Under the pieces are notes generated by a model. That model did no database searches. It was not told the DNA's origin and saw only the letters and a list, made by a program, of their open reading frames with translations. The position numbers were made by a program, and so were the translations under genes. Below are positions 12,120-23,909 of a DNA stretch of 64,000 nt, piece by piece (positions within the stretch are counted from its first letter, which is position 1; every line of letters begins with the position of its first letter). The stretch comes from Streptomyces diastatochromogenes. GTDB lineage: Bacteria; Actinomycetota; Actinomycetes; Streptomycetales; Streptomycetaceae. The DNA lies in the NCBI GenBank assembly GCA_026913215.1, contig JAPTYK010000001.1:620001-684000 (forward strand), given 5' to 3'.

Positions 12120-13590
12120 TCAGGAGGCGGGGGCGGCCAGCTTCTGCACCCAGATCGTGCCGCCGGGGCCGGGCACCGACGCCACGCCGGTGTCCCGGTA
12201 GCGGCAGTCGAGCATGTTCCGCTCGTGCATCGCGTCGCCCCGCCAGTCCTCGACGACGGTCTCCGGGGCGGTCGCGCCGCGTGCCAGGTTCTCGGCCCAG
12301 GCGCTCCAGTCGTACCCGGCGGCGGTGATCCGCGCGTCCGCGAACTCGCCCTCGGGGCTGCTGTGTCCGAAGTAGCCGCGCGCGGCCATGTCGCGGGCGT
12401 AGTCGCGGGCCGCCCTCACCAGCCGGGGGTCGGTCCGCAGCGGCGCGCAACCGGCCGCCGTCCGGAGCCTGTTGACGAGCGCGGTGACCCGCTCCCCGGG
12501 TCGGCCGCCGCCGTGGGGCGCGTGCTGCGCCGGGGCTCCGGGTGCGTGGTCGTCGGCGCGGGGCGGGGCTGGTGGCCGACGGGCTCGGGGACGCGGTGGC
12601 CGGGGCGGTCCTCGCCGGAGGCGCGGCGACAGGCCGCTCGGGCCTGACGCGTACGTCCGGGTCCGGCGGTACGAGGAGGGCGACCGCCCCGAGGACGGCG
12701 ACGGCCGCGACCCCGGCGACGACGGCGCGCGCGGCGGGTCCACCGGTCGCCCCGTGCGGCGGGGCTCCGCTCGTACGCCGTGTACTCCAGGGCCGGTCCC
12801 GCGGGTGCGCGGCCGCGAGCGTCAGGGGCGGGACGAGGCCGATGCCGACGAGGAGGCCCTCGACGGGGGCGAGGCCGCGGCGGCCGTCGGCGCGGGAGGT
12901 GCAGGCGGCGCAGGTGCGCAGATGGCGGGCGATCCGCTTGCGCCAGAGCGGGGAGGGCCGGCCGTCCCAGGCGGTGACGGTCCCGGCGAGCTCCGGGCAC
13001 GGCGGCAGCGCGTCCAGGGCGCGGACCACGGCGCGGCCGGTGTCCAGGCGTTCCTTCATCCGCTGGACGCGGACGGCGGCGTGCGCCGGGGTGACGCCGA
13101 GGCCTTCGGCGAGCTCGGCGCGGGTGAGTTCGCCGGCGGCCTCCAGCCACCACAGGGCGAGGAGCTCGGCGTCGTCCTCGTCGAGCCAGCGGGTCGCGCG
13201 GGCCACGTCGCGGCGCTGCCCGGAGAGGCCGAGGCGGAGGATGGTGAGTTCGGTGAAGTCGCCGGCCGGGTCGGCGAGGTCCGCGGCCCGGTCGAGGCCG
13301 GGCACGGGCGCCTGCCGGCGCTCGTGCCAGCGGCGCCGTATCCCGTTCATGGCGATGGCGACGAGCCAGGACCGGAAGCGGGAGGGGTCGCGGAGGCCGC
13401 TGAGGCCGTCGAGGGCGCGGACCATCGTCTCCTGGACGATGTCGTCCGTGTCGGCGTGGCCGTCGAGGGCCCGGCCGACGATGTTGTGGACGAGCGGGAG
13501 GTGGTCGCGGACCAGCGTGTCCCTGGCGTCCGCGTCACCCGCCCTGGCCGCCTCCACAAGCGCGGTGGTGCGTCGCTCGTCGCTGTGCAT
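12120..13590 (-). CDS. ECF-type sigma factor fused to zinc-finger, membrane segment and CAP domain
   Basis: From the ATG at 13590 the first part is a sigma-70 family factor: region 2 about residues 25-95 (DTDDIVQETMVRAL, FRSWLVAIAMNGIRRR) and region 4 about 145-180 (LTRAELAEGLGVTPAHAAVRV). Next comes HLRTCAAC near residues 223-230, the HxxxCxxC pattern of zinc anti-sigma domains, then hydrophobic segments near 243-262 and 287-308. A Pro/Ala/Ser linker leads to a CAP domain with VTALVNRLRTAAGCAPL, YFGHSSPEG, DWSAWAEN and ERNMLDCRY. The sigma, zinc-finger and membrane parts share one frame. The CAP part is in another, reached through the linker by what looks like two single-base losses (12480-12640). 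The CAP part has no signal peptide or start of its own, so I call one protein of about 490 residues. The expected topology is sigma inside and CAP outside. Confidence 0.72.
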
Positions 13591-13677
13591 GGATCCGCTC
13601 CCTCATCCCTGGTCCGAGTCCCCCGTCATGGGGAGACCCGTGGGCACGGGAGGGATAACACTTTTCTTCGGCGGCGG

Positions 13678-13986
13678 CTACACCGGCGGCGCCATGGGCA
13701 GGGTCGGGACCGTGGCCCCGTTCCCCTCCCGGACGGCCGCCACGACGGCGTCGTGCAGCTCGCGGCTCTCCTCCTCCGATCCGCACGGAACGGGACTGCC
13801 CGACATGGTGAACCAGTCGGATGCGCCGCTGTACTGCACGGCCACGCGTGCCTCCCGCTCGGCGAACGTCGTGTGCACGGTCAGATCGCCCGTGACGACG
13901 CCCGCCTCGTCGGTCAGCACCCCACCTCGCCCGGTGTAGACACCGGCGGTCGTCCAAGATGCCCAGCTCATGCCCTCCAGGGTCAC
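13678..13986 (-). CDS. Hypothetical protein, about 102 residues
   Basis: The intact frame begins [15 protein letters not shown] and contains [24 protein letters not shown], which suggests alternating beta strands, followed by a helical end. I do not recognise the family. The start could be either the Met at 13986 or MSWASW five codons later; the second has no clearly better ribosome site. It lies upstream of the sigma-CAP gene on the same strand and downstream of icd. Confidence 0.5.
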   Translation of the reverse strand: MTLEGMSWASWTTAGVYTGRGGVLTDEAGVVTGDLTVHTTFAEREARVAVQYSGASDWFTMSGSPVPCGSEEESRELHDAVVAAVREGNGATVPTLPMAPPV

Positions 13987-14090
13987 ACCGGGGGGTGAGA
14001 TGCGCCACCGACGGGACCGCCCCGGCCGGAGGGATTCCGGCCGGGGCGGTACGGGTCGCGCGCCGGGGCGGACGACGGTCTCGCGCCGGA

Positions 14091-16314
<2,224 letters not shown>

Positions 16315-16357
16315 CAGGTGCTCCGCTCCACGTCTGCGTATGCGAGATTGCTCGACA

Positions 16358-16676
16358 TCAAGATATCTCGTGATCGCGGTCCTCGGTAAAGGGCCCCACG
16401 AGCTCGGCGTCGCGCGGGACGCCGGCGGCCTCGACGAAGGGCCCGCCGAGCCGGTACGGGAGGGGCGCCGTCCACGTCGACGCGGCGGAGCACGGCGAGC
16501 AGGACGAGCCCGGTGGCGGCGACCACTCCGGCGGCGAGGGCCTGGCCGCAGCGGTGGGCGAGGCGGAGCTCGGCCGGGTCGTACGGGGCGGTGGCGGGCA
16601 GCGCGAGGGTGTCGCCGAGCAGCCAGAACCCGGCGCCGAGGCCGGCCAGGGCGAGGAGGGCGAGCAGGACGGTCAC
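16358..16676 (-). CDS. Small integral membrane protein (or C-terminal part of the PAP2 protein)
   Basis: A GTG at 16676 overlaps the PAP2-like stop codon (GTGA), which suggests translational coupling. The protein begins [21 protein letters not shown] and continues with a second membrane segment [18 protein letters not shown]. After about 16470 the likely coding frame gives [17 protein letters not shown] and ends [12 protein letters not shown] at 16358; getting there needs lost bases. If another base is missing near 16676, these segments could instead be the C-terminus of the PAP2 protein. No function is recognised. Confidence 0.4.
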
Positions 16677-17424
16677 CGGGAGGCCCGGCAGGGCGGGTCC
16701 GCGGCGCGGCCCGGGCGGACCTTGCCCTTGCGGGCGAGGACGGCGAGGAGGCCGGAGGTCACGGCGAGGGCGACGAGGGCGGCGGCGATGACGTCGCCGG
16801 GCCGGTGCTGTCCCGTCGCGATGGTGTACGCGCCGACGGCGGCGGCCCAGAGCGTGGCGGTGCCGACGGCGAGGGCGCGCAGCCGGTAGGGGGCGACGAG
16901 GACCAGGCCGAGGGCGATGCCGACGGCGAGGGTGGTCTGGGCGCTGGGGAAGCCGCTCGGGGCGAGGGCGCCGGCGGTGTCGACGAACCGGGGCGGGGCG
17001 CGTACCGCTGGAGGAGCCCGGTGACGGCGAGGGCGGTGACGACCGCGCCGGCGGCGGTGCCGGTGAGGACGTACCGCTTGCGTATGAGGCCGGTGCCGAG
17101 GAGGAGGACGCAGCCGAGGGCCAGGGAGAAGGTGGTGGCCCCGGCGAGGAGGGTGCTCCGGAGCACCGTGACGGCGGCCGGGTCGGCGCGCCGGCCGGTC
17201 ACGGCGGCGTCGCCCCAGCGGCGGCCGGTCGCGGTGAGCACGAGTCCCGCGTAGGCGACCGTGAGGAGGAGGACGGCCCCGAGGCAGGCACGGCGGGTCC
17301 GGGTGCGGACCCGTGTGCTGAACGAGCCGGCGGCCTCGCCGGCCACGGCGGCGTACCACCAGGTGTCACCGGTCTCCAGCGGCCTCGGGGAGCCGCCGGC
17401 GCGGAGCCTGTCATAGGAAGCCAT
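16673..17424 (-). CDS. PAP2-superfamily membrane protein
   Basis: Several hydrophobic segments ([55 protein letters not shown]) precede the phosphatase region. The second PAP2 motif reads SGFPSAQTT, where the usual PSGH has lost its histidine, and the third reads [13 protein letters not shown], keeping His and Asp. The protein may be a divergent lipid or undecaprenyl phosphatase or a non-catalytic relative. The frame changes at about 17000. The start at 17424 (MASYDRL) is preferred; a GTG at 17442 is possible. The gene is on the same strand as icd, upstream of it. Confidence 0.62.
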
Positions 17425-17493
17425 GCCCCGATTCGAACCCACGCGCGGCGGCGGCGCCCGCTGGACTCACCCGAACGACACGCCGGGGGCGGG

Positions 17494-17784
17494 TCAGCGG
17501 GCCGGGCGCGGGCGCTTGGACAGGGCCAGGAAGGTCAGTCCGCCGAGGAGGCAGGCGAGGCCGGCCAGGTGGACGCCGGAGCGGGATCCGCGGTCGAGGA
17601 GCGCCGTGGACGCCTGGAGCGCGAGCGCGGCTCCCGTCAGCAGCTGCCCCCAGCCGAAGAGCCCCGTCCGGTGGACGTAGCCCCGCTGCAGGGGCATCAC
17701 CCAGCCGCTGACGAGCGTGGCCGCCCCGCCGGCCAGCAGCAGCGCGGCCAACACGGCGCTCGGAAGCGCGACGTACCAGGACAC
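17494..17784 (-). CDS. Small membrane protein, about 96 residues
   Basis: The intact frame begins MSWYVALPSAVLAALLLAGG and has three or four hydrophobic segments, including LFGWGQLLTGAALALQA and VHLAGLACLLGGLTFLAL, ending in KRPRPAR. This is a four-helix type small integral membrane protein of unknown function. It is on the same strand as, and between, the GH15 gene upstream and the PAP2-like gene downstream. Confidence 0.6.
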   Translation of the reverse strand: MSWYVALPSAVLAALLLAGGAATLVSGWVMPLQRGYVHRTGLFGWGQLLTGAALALQASTALLDRGSRSGVHLAGLACLLGGLTFLALSKRPRPAR

Positions 17785-17827
17785 GGTCCACTCCTTCGAC
17801 CCGGCACCGCGCCGGAAATCGACGCGA

Positions 17828-19667
17828 TCATGCCACAGCGAGGTTCCGGGAGCGGTCGCGGCCCTGGCGGCGCGTGCCGTACAGGGTGAAGGCCGTGTTC
17901 ACCAGCGCGACGTGGCTGAGCGCCTGGGGCATGTTGCCGAGCTGCCGGCCGGCCGTCGGGTCCCATTCCTCGGCGAGGAGGCCGACGTCGTTGCGGACGT
18001 CGAGGACGCGCGCGAAGACGGTCCTGGCCTCGTCGGCGCGGCCGGTCATGGCGAGGGCGTCGGCGTACCAGAAGGTGCAGGCGAGGAAGGTGCCCTCGGT
18101 GCCGCCGAGGTCGTCGAGCTCGTGCGTGCCGCCGTCCCGGACGTCGCCGTAGCGGCGCAGGAACCCGTGGTCGTCGAGCCGTTCCATCGCCCGGAGCGTG
18201 CCGAGGACGCGGGGGTCGTCGGCGGGGAGGAAGCCGAGGCGGGGGATCAGCAGGGCGGTGGCGTCCACGTGGTGGCTTCCGTAGTACTGGGTGAAGGACC
18301 GCTGCTCCTCGCTCCACCCGCGGGCGCAGATCTCCGCGTGCAGTTCGGCGCGGAGGGCCTGCCAGTGCCCGAGGGAGCCGCGCAGTCCGGCGACGCGGGC
18401 GAGGCGGACGGCGCGGTCGGCGGCGACCCAGGCCATGACCTTGGAGTGGACGAAGTGGCGGCGCGGGCCGCGGACTTCCCAGATGCCCTCGTCGGGTTCC
18501 CGCCAGCGCTTGGCGAGGTACTCCAGGAGGGAGGCGACCAGGGCCCAGGTCGCCGGGTCGAGGGCGATGCCGGCCCGGACGGCGGAGTAGACGGTGTTGA
18601 GCACCTCGCCGTAGATGTCGAGCTGGAACTGCTCCACGGCCGCGTTGCCGAATCTGACGGGGCGCGAGTTCTCGTAGCCGGGCAGCCAGTCGGCGTGCGT
18701 CTCGGGGAGCCGGCGCTGCCCCTCGACCCCGTACAGCGGCTGGAGGTCGGCGGGGTCGCCGGCGACGGCGCGCAGCAGCCAGCCCGTCCAGGCCAGCGCC
18801 TCCCGGCGGTATCCGCCGCGGAGCAGGCAGGAGAGGGTGAAGGTGGAGTCGCGCAGCCAGCAGAAGCGGTAGTCCCAGTTGCGGCTCCCGCCGAGGGACT
18901 CGGGTAGGGAGGCGGTGGGGCGGCGACGATGCCGCCGGTGGGGGCGTAGGTGAGGGCCTTGAGGGTGAGCAGGGAGCGGATCACGGCCTCGCGGGCGGGG
19001 CCCTCGTAGCACAGGGAGGCGGCCCAGTCGTCCCAGAAGGCGAGGGTGCGGCCGAGGGCGGCATCGACGTCGGCGGGCGAGGCGGGCGGGGCGCGGGGGC
19101 GTGCGAGGGGCACCAGGCGAGGACGAAGGCGACCCGCAGGCCGGCGGTGACGGTGAACTCGCAGGTCGTACGGTCCCGGGTGACGGTGAGTTCGACGCCG
19201 GGCCCGCAGCCGAGGTGGGCGGAGTCGGGTCCGGCGACGGAGACGGCGGTGCGCCGGTCCGTCGAGCGGGTCCAGGGCACGATGCTGCCGTGGTGGAAGC
19301 GGACCCTCAACTCGCCCCGCACGGGGACGCGTCCGGCGATGCCCTCGACGATCCGGACGATCCTCGGGGCGGGTTCGCCCGCGCGGCGCGGCGGCATGAA
19401 GTCGGTGACCCGGACGGTTCCGGAGAGGGTCTCCCAGACGGTGTCGAGGACGAGGGTGTCGCCGCGGTAACTCCTGCGCGTGCAGCGGCCGTTGCCGACC
19501 GGGGCGAGGATCCAGCGGCCGTGGTCCGGGGTGCCGAGGAGGGCGGCGAGGCAGGCGGGCGAGTCGAAGCGGGGCGCGCACCACCAGTCGACGGACCCGT
19601 CGGTCCCGACGAGCGCGGCGGTCTCCAGGTCACCGACGAGGGCGTAGTCCTCAATTCGCCCTGCCAT
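17828..19667 (-). CDS. Glycoside hydrolase family 15 protein (glucoamylase/trehalase-like)
   Basis: The protein starts MAGRIEDYALVGDLETAALV and DWWCAPRFDSPACLAALLG, the standard beginning of intracellular actinobacterial GH15 enzymes. The catalytic (alpha/alpha)6 barrel follows: SRNWDYRFCWLRDSTFTL, QPLYGVEGQRRLPE, VEQFQLDIYGEVL, WEVRGPRRHFVHSKVMAWVA and the C-terminal GTEGTFLACTFWYADAL. Glutamates in GIWEVRG and GTEGTF fit the general acid and base. Frame changes occur at about 19100 and 18915. Length is about 613 residues, as expected. Members include trehalases and alpha-glucan hydrolases; the substrate here is not determined. No signal peptide is seen, so it is likely cytoplasmic. Confidence 0.88.
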
Positions 19668-19876
19668 GACGGGATTGTATGCCTCTTCAGGAGCGGGCGC
19701 ACGAAGCGCGGGGAATCCGGAGGGCGGAGAGGAAAGGAAATACCGGGGTTCCGGACGGGTCATTCTTTCGCGGCCGTCCGCATATTCTTCCGCTTTTCTT
19801 GACGGCGTCGCCCCGGGCGCAGGATTCTGAAAGACGCGGGCCGGCCGCGCGCAAGGCCGTACCGACGAGTAAGGCC

Positions 19877-20653
19877 GTGTCCCATGAGCAGCGATTCGCA
19901 TCCCTGCGCCGGTCGACCGACCGGATCCCCGGCTCCGGCACCCCGACGGTGAGCCTCGTCCTCACGGTCCGCCCCGGCGGCGGGGACCCGGGAGCGACGC
20001 TCGACCGGCTCCTCGACCAGGTGCCTTCGACCGTGCGGGAGGTGGTCCTGGTCGGCGGTCCCGCCGGGCGGGGCCGGGAGCGCGCCGGGCTCACGGTGCG
20101 CCGGCTGGGGCCTGGGACTTCGCCCGGGGCGACTTCCGCACGCGGGACTGCTCGCGGCGACCGGGGACCTGATCGTCCTGATGAACGCCGACGGAACCAT
20201 GTCGCCGCACGAGATCCCGCATTATCTGCACTATCTGGAAAGCGGTTACGACTTCGTCAAGGGATCGCGTTTCATCGCGGGCGGGGATTACGCCGACTAT
20301 CCGCTGTCGCGGCGGCTCGGGCACCGCGCGCTGCTGCGGGTCGCCCGTCGGTTGTACGGGCAGCACCTCACCGATCTCTGGTACGGATTCTGCGCGTTCC
20401 GGCGCCCCTTCGTCGGCCTCCTCGACCTGCGCGAGGACGGGGTGGAGCTCGGGGCCGAACTGGTCGCGCACGCGCTGCACTACGGGCTGCGTGTCGCCGA
20501 GGTGCCGAGCCTCGAACTGCCGCGCCGTCACGGCCCCTCGCACCCCGGACGGTCCGGGACGGCGCGCGCATCCTCGGCACGCTCCTCGACGAGCGGCCGC
20601 ACAACGCCCTGTCGCGGCTGGCACACGGCCCCCTCCGGGGCTCCCGCGGTTGA
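19877..20653 (+). CDS. Glycosyltransferase family 2 (polyprenyl-phosphate mannosyltransferase-like)
   Basis: TVSLVLTVRPGGGDPGATLDRLL and VREVVLVGG form the nucleotide-sugar-binding half of a GT2 fold. DLIVLMNADGTMSPHEIPHYL carries the metal-binding acidic motif, and DFVKGSRFIAGGDYADYPLSRRLG and DLWYGFCAFRR match Dpm1-type enzymes that load a sugar onto a polyprenyl phosphate. The GTG at 19877 keeps the N-terminus in one frame; an ATG at 19884 would need a frame change. Lost bases at about 20115-20150 and 20555 change the frame. Length is about 260 residues. It is the first gene of the rightward glycosylation group, divergent from the GH15 gene. Confidence 0.78.
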   Translation: MSHEQRFASLRRSTDRIPGSGTPTVSLVLTVRPGGGDPGATLDRLLDQVPSTVREVVLVGGPAGRGRERAGLTVRRLGPGTSPGATSARGTARGDRGPDRPDERRRNHVAARDPALSALSGKRLRLRQGIAFHRGRGLRRLSAVAAARAPRAAAGRPSVVRAAPHRSLVRILRVPAPLRRPPRPARGRGGARGRTGRARAALRAACRRGAEPRTAAPSRPLAPRTVRDGARILGTLLDERPHNALSRLAHGPLRGSRG

Positions 20654-20716
20654 CGAATGCCACCTAAGGGTGCTAACGCTGAAGAAGGCATCATTTCAGG
20701 GCAAAGGACGCCCTGA
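20650..20716 (+). promoter_or_regulatory. Candidate promoter and stem-loop after the GT2 gene
   Basis: TTGACG at 20650-20655, overlapping the GT2 stop codon, and CTAACG 17 bases further on resemble a housekeeping promoter in an unusually AT-rich patch. A perfect 7-bp stem with a 7-base loop (TCAGGGC ... GCCCTGA, 20696-20716) follows and could be a weak terminator or leader structure. Confidence 0.35.
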
Positions 20717-21163
20717 CCGCATTCCGGCGGGGCCGGTTGTCGGAAGAGGCGCGATGTGACCTCCTCCAGATCAGCCGAGTGCCGGTGGCGCCCGTTCCGC
20801 ACCCTCTGCGGCGGGTGACCGACTGGCCCTCCGATGATGCCCGGCGCCGACCGCCGCACCGCCCGACCGTCCATCCGTCGCGCCGGGCCTCCGACCGGAT
20901 CGGCCGCGCCCTTCCCGCGCCCGGAGCGGGGCCTGCCGGGCGCGCGGCGCGGCACGGCGGCGGCGGGCCCGTACGACCCACACCCGCGCCGCGCGCCGCG
21001 GCGCGCTCCTCCGGTTCAGCCGGGTCGTCCGGTCCGACGGGTTCCGCCAGAAGACCGGGGTCGGCCGCCGACCCCCGCCCCGTGACCGTGCCCCGCACCT
21101 GCCCTGCTCCCCGCCCGACCGCGCGCCCCGCCCCGCGCGCCCCGTCCCGGGAGGCGAGGCGCG
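20717..21163. other. GC-rich stretch without a supported gene
   Basis: About 447 bases between the stem-loop and the kinase-like gene. All frames are Arg/Pro/Ala-rich and none shows a domain or a consistent coding pattern. A short run reading LLRFSRVVRSDGFRQKTG in one frame (about 21000-21060) looks more protein-like, so a damaged or small gene cannot be excluded. Confidence 0.4.
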
Positions 21164-21817
21164 ATGACCGCCCCTCCTCGTCGCGGTGTCGGGACCGGAC
21201 GGCGCGGACGGGGCCTCGCTGGTGCGCGGGCTCACGGCGCTGCTCGGCGAGCGCGGTGTCACCGTCGTCACCGTCCACGGCCACGGCTGCTTCCTGTGCC
21301 GAAGGTTCCCGGTTCCGCCCCGGGCGAGGACGCGGGCGAACCGGGTGGGGCGGTGGGCACGGCGCGCCACGGATCCCGAGCGCCAGGGTTCGCGGCTGCA
21401 CCGTGCCCACGCGCTCCTCCACGCGGGTGAGCTCGCGGCCCGGCTCACGGCCGCCGCGCTCCTCGCCCGCACACGGGCGCGGGGACGGTCCCGGACGCAC
21501 GGCGGGCAGGCCGTGGTCGTGACCGACCGCGGCCCCTGGACGGTCTGGTGGCCTTCGACCCGCCGGTGTCCTCGGGCGCCGCGTCCGCCTTCCGGCTGGT
21601 CGACCGCCGCTACGGCCTGACGTTCCTCCTCGGCACCGGCACCCGGACGCCCCGGGGTCGCGGCCGGGAGGAGACCACCGGACGGGCCCGCTACCGCACC
21701 TGGTCACGGCGTCTGTCGGGCATCGCGCGCCTCGACGACGAGCGGGTTCCGTCCCTGGTCGCGGGCCGGGCACTGGAACGGATCCTCGACGAGATGCGGG
21801 AACGGGCGGCCGCCGTG
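21164..21817 (+). CDS. Thymidylate-kinase-like P-loop protein with degenerate Walker A
   Basis: After restoring a C run near 21171, the start reads MTAPLLVAVSGPDGADGASLVRGLTALLGERGVTVV when taken piecewise. This is the beginning of a thymidylate-kinase-type fold, but the nucleotide loop GADGAS lacks the GK(S/T) lysine. HALLHAGELAARLTAAALLARTRARG, VVTDRGPW and LVAFDPPVSS match the LID and substrate side of such kinases. Frame changes occur near 21171 and 21540. A normal kinase reaction is doubtful without the lysine. The C-terminal frame runs directly into the following GT4 frame, so this may be a separate gene ending near 21817 or the N-terminal half of a fusion. Confidence 0.5.
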
Positions 21818-22988
21818 CCGGAGCGCGGCACGGCGGCCGAGGAACGGCGGCACGTGGTGGTGTCGGTCTACGAGGACGCCGGCGACCCCGCCTGCCGGGG
21901 CGGCGGGGCGGCGGCGGCCGACAGGGTGGCCCGGCGGCTCGCCGAGGACTTCCGGGTGACCGTCGTGACGGCGGGCGGCGCGGCGGCACCGAGGACCGGG
22001 ACGGCATCCACTACGTGCGGCTCCCGGTGGGCCGGGCGGGCCGCGCGCCGGGCCGCTGCTGTTCCTCGCGCTCCTGCCGTTCGTGGCCCGCCGGATCCGG
22101 CACGACCTGTGGCTGGAGAGCTTCACCCCACCGCTCTCGGCGGGCTTCCTGCCCCTGACGACGGCCGCCCCCGTCGTCGGCATCCACCAGGGGCTCGGCA
22201 CCGGGACCCCACGACGACGGCGCCTCCCGCTCTTCCTCCTGGAACGGCTGGGACTGCGCCGCTACCGGCACATCGTGGTGCGCGACGCGGCGGACGGCTC
22301 GGCGATCCGCCGGCTCAGCCCCCGGGCCGACGTCCAGATCGTCCCGCACGGAATCGAGGGGCGTCAGCTCGACGAGGCCCGGCTCGGAACCGGCCGGTTC
22401 ATCCTCTTCCTCGGACGGATCGACACCTGGACCAAGGGCCTTGACCTGCTCCTCGACGCCTACGACCGGGCCCGTCCCCCACTCGACCTGCTGCTCGCGG
22501 GCAGCGGCACCCCCGCCGAGGAACACCGGCTCGCCGCCCTCGTCGCCGCGCACGCCCCCGGCCCCGAGCCCCGGATCCACTGGGTGAGGTGCACCGGCGA
22601 GGACCGCAGGCGCCAACTGCTGCGCGACAGCGCCTTCCTGGTGCTGCCGTCCCGGCACGAGACCTTCGGACTGGCGGCCCTGGAGGGCATGTCGTACGGC
22701 AAGCCCGTCCTCCACTTCGACCTGCCGGCGCTGCGCTGGATGCGCGACGGCGGGGACGTGGCCGTGCCGCCGTTCGACGTGGCGGCGTTCGGCGCGCGGA
22801 TGACGGAACTGGCCACGGACGCCGAGCTCCGCCGCCGCCTCGGCCACCGCTCCGGGATCGCGGCACAGCACTACACGTGGGACGAGATGACGGGCCGCTA
22901 CCTGGCCCTGGCCCACCGGCTCGTGGACTCACCCGCCGCTCCGCGGCGGCCGAGGAAGAGGGGCGCGTCATGGCAGACGATCCGCTGA
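21815..22988 (+). CDS. Glycosyltransferase family 4 protein
   Basis: A GTG at 21815 begins MPERGTAAEERRHVVVSVYED. The GT-B fold follows: RVARRLAEDFRVTVVTAGG in the acceptor domain, VGIHQGLG, then the donor domain with IVPHGIEGRQL, RFILFLGRIDTWTKGLDLLL, and LVLPSRHETFGLAALEGMSYG, the E-x7-E motif of GT4 retaining enzymes. Frame changes occur at about 21995 and 22050. No upstream stop separates it from the kinase-like frame, so the start is uncertain. Its 3' end overlaps the start of the PIG-L gene by 19 bases, suggesting coupling. The sugar and acceptor are unknown. Confidence 0.78.
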
Positions 22989-23837
22989 CCGGCTTCGTCC
23001 GGACGGTCCTCGGCTCCGGCGCCCCGATGATCGTGCTCTCCCCGCACCTGGACGACGCCGTCCTGTCCTGCGGCGCCCTGCTCGGCTGGGCGGGGCGCCG
23101 GGCGCCGGTGACGGTCGCCACCCTGTTCACGGAGGCGGCGCCGCCGCCGTACACCCTCTGCGCCCGGCAGTACCTGAGGCTGACCCGGGCCCGGGACGCG
23201 GAGGAGCTCTTCGCCGACCGGCGCGAGGAGGACCGGCGGGTCCTCGGACTGCTCGACGTCGACTGGCGCCACGTCGGCCTGGTAGACGGGATGTTCCGGC
23301 GGCTGCCGCGGGCCCACCGGGGCCGGGAGCGGCTGTCCCGGCTGCTGCCCGAACTGGACCACGTGTACCCGACGGACCGGAGGCACCTGTCCCGGGGCCG
23401 GGTGTCCGCGTACGACGCCGAGACGCTGCGCGCCGTCGGGGAGACCGTCGAGCGCTGCTGCCCGCCCGCTCCGGCGGCCTGGTGCTCGCGCCCCTGGGGA
23501 TGGGCGGGCACGCCGACCACCTCCTGGTGCGCACCGCCGCCGAGCGGAGCGGCCGCCGGATCGTGTACTACAGCGACTTCCCGTACAACCAGACCGCCGC
23601 CGACGACGGCTTCGCCGACAGCCACCGGCTCGTGGCCCGCGCCTGGGAGCGGGACCTCGACCGGAAGGCCGAGCTGATCCGGGGCTACCGGACGCAGACC
23701 GACGCCCTGTTCCCCGGTGGCCTCATCCCGCGCGTGCCCGAGGTGTACCTGCTGCCCGGGGCCGGGACCGCGGGCGTCGCCCCGGCCGGCGGCCGCCGAA
23801 GGGCCCGCGGGCCCGCACCGCCGAAGGTGTGCCGTGA
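22970..23837 (+). CDS. PIG-L/LmbE family deacetylase
   Basis: The zinc motif PHLDDAVLSCGALLG near residue 24 and the later GMGGHADHLLVRTAAE (HxDH) are the two metal-binding signatures of PIG-L N-acetylglucosaminyl deacetylases, the family of MshB and GlcNAc-PI deacetylase. The protein also has YYSDFPYNQT, common in GT-linked PIG-L members. The ATG at 22970 lies within the end of the GT4 gene. The frame changes at about 23480. The C-terminus is uncertain because one more lost base near 23800 decides whether the stop is at 23837 or 23949. In this setting it probably removes an acetyl group from an amino sugar made by the neighbouring transferases; this is inference. Confidence 0.76.
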
Positions 23838-23909
23838 CCGTCCCGGGCGGCTCCGCCGTGGCCGGGCCCGTGGTCCCCGCGCCGGGGGCACGGGCCACGG
23901 AGGTGCCCG

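Noticed and set aside
17424..17445. T-arm-like GGTTCGAATC suggesting a tRNA
   Set aside because: No matching acceptor, D or anticodon arms lie upstream or downstream, and the sequence falls at the start of the PAP2-like gene.
20737..21522. Open frame starting MSEEARCDLLQIS before the kinase-like gene
   Set aside because: Pro/Arg/Ser-rich composition and overlap with the clear kinase-like frame; no domain seen.
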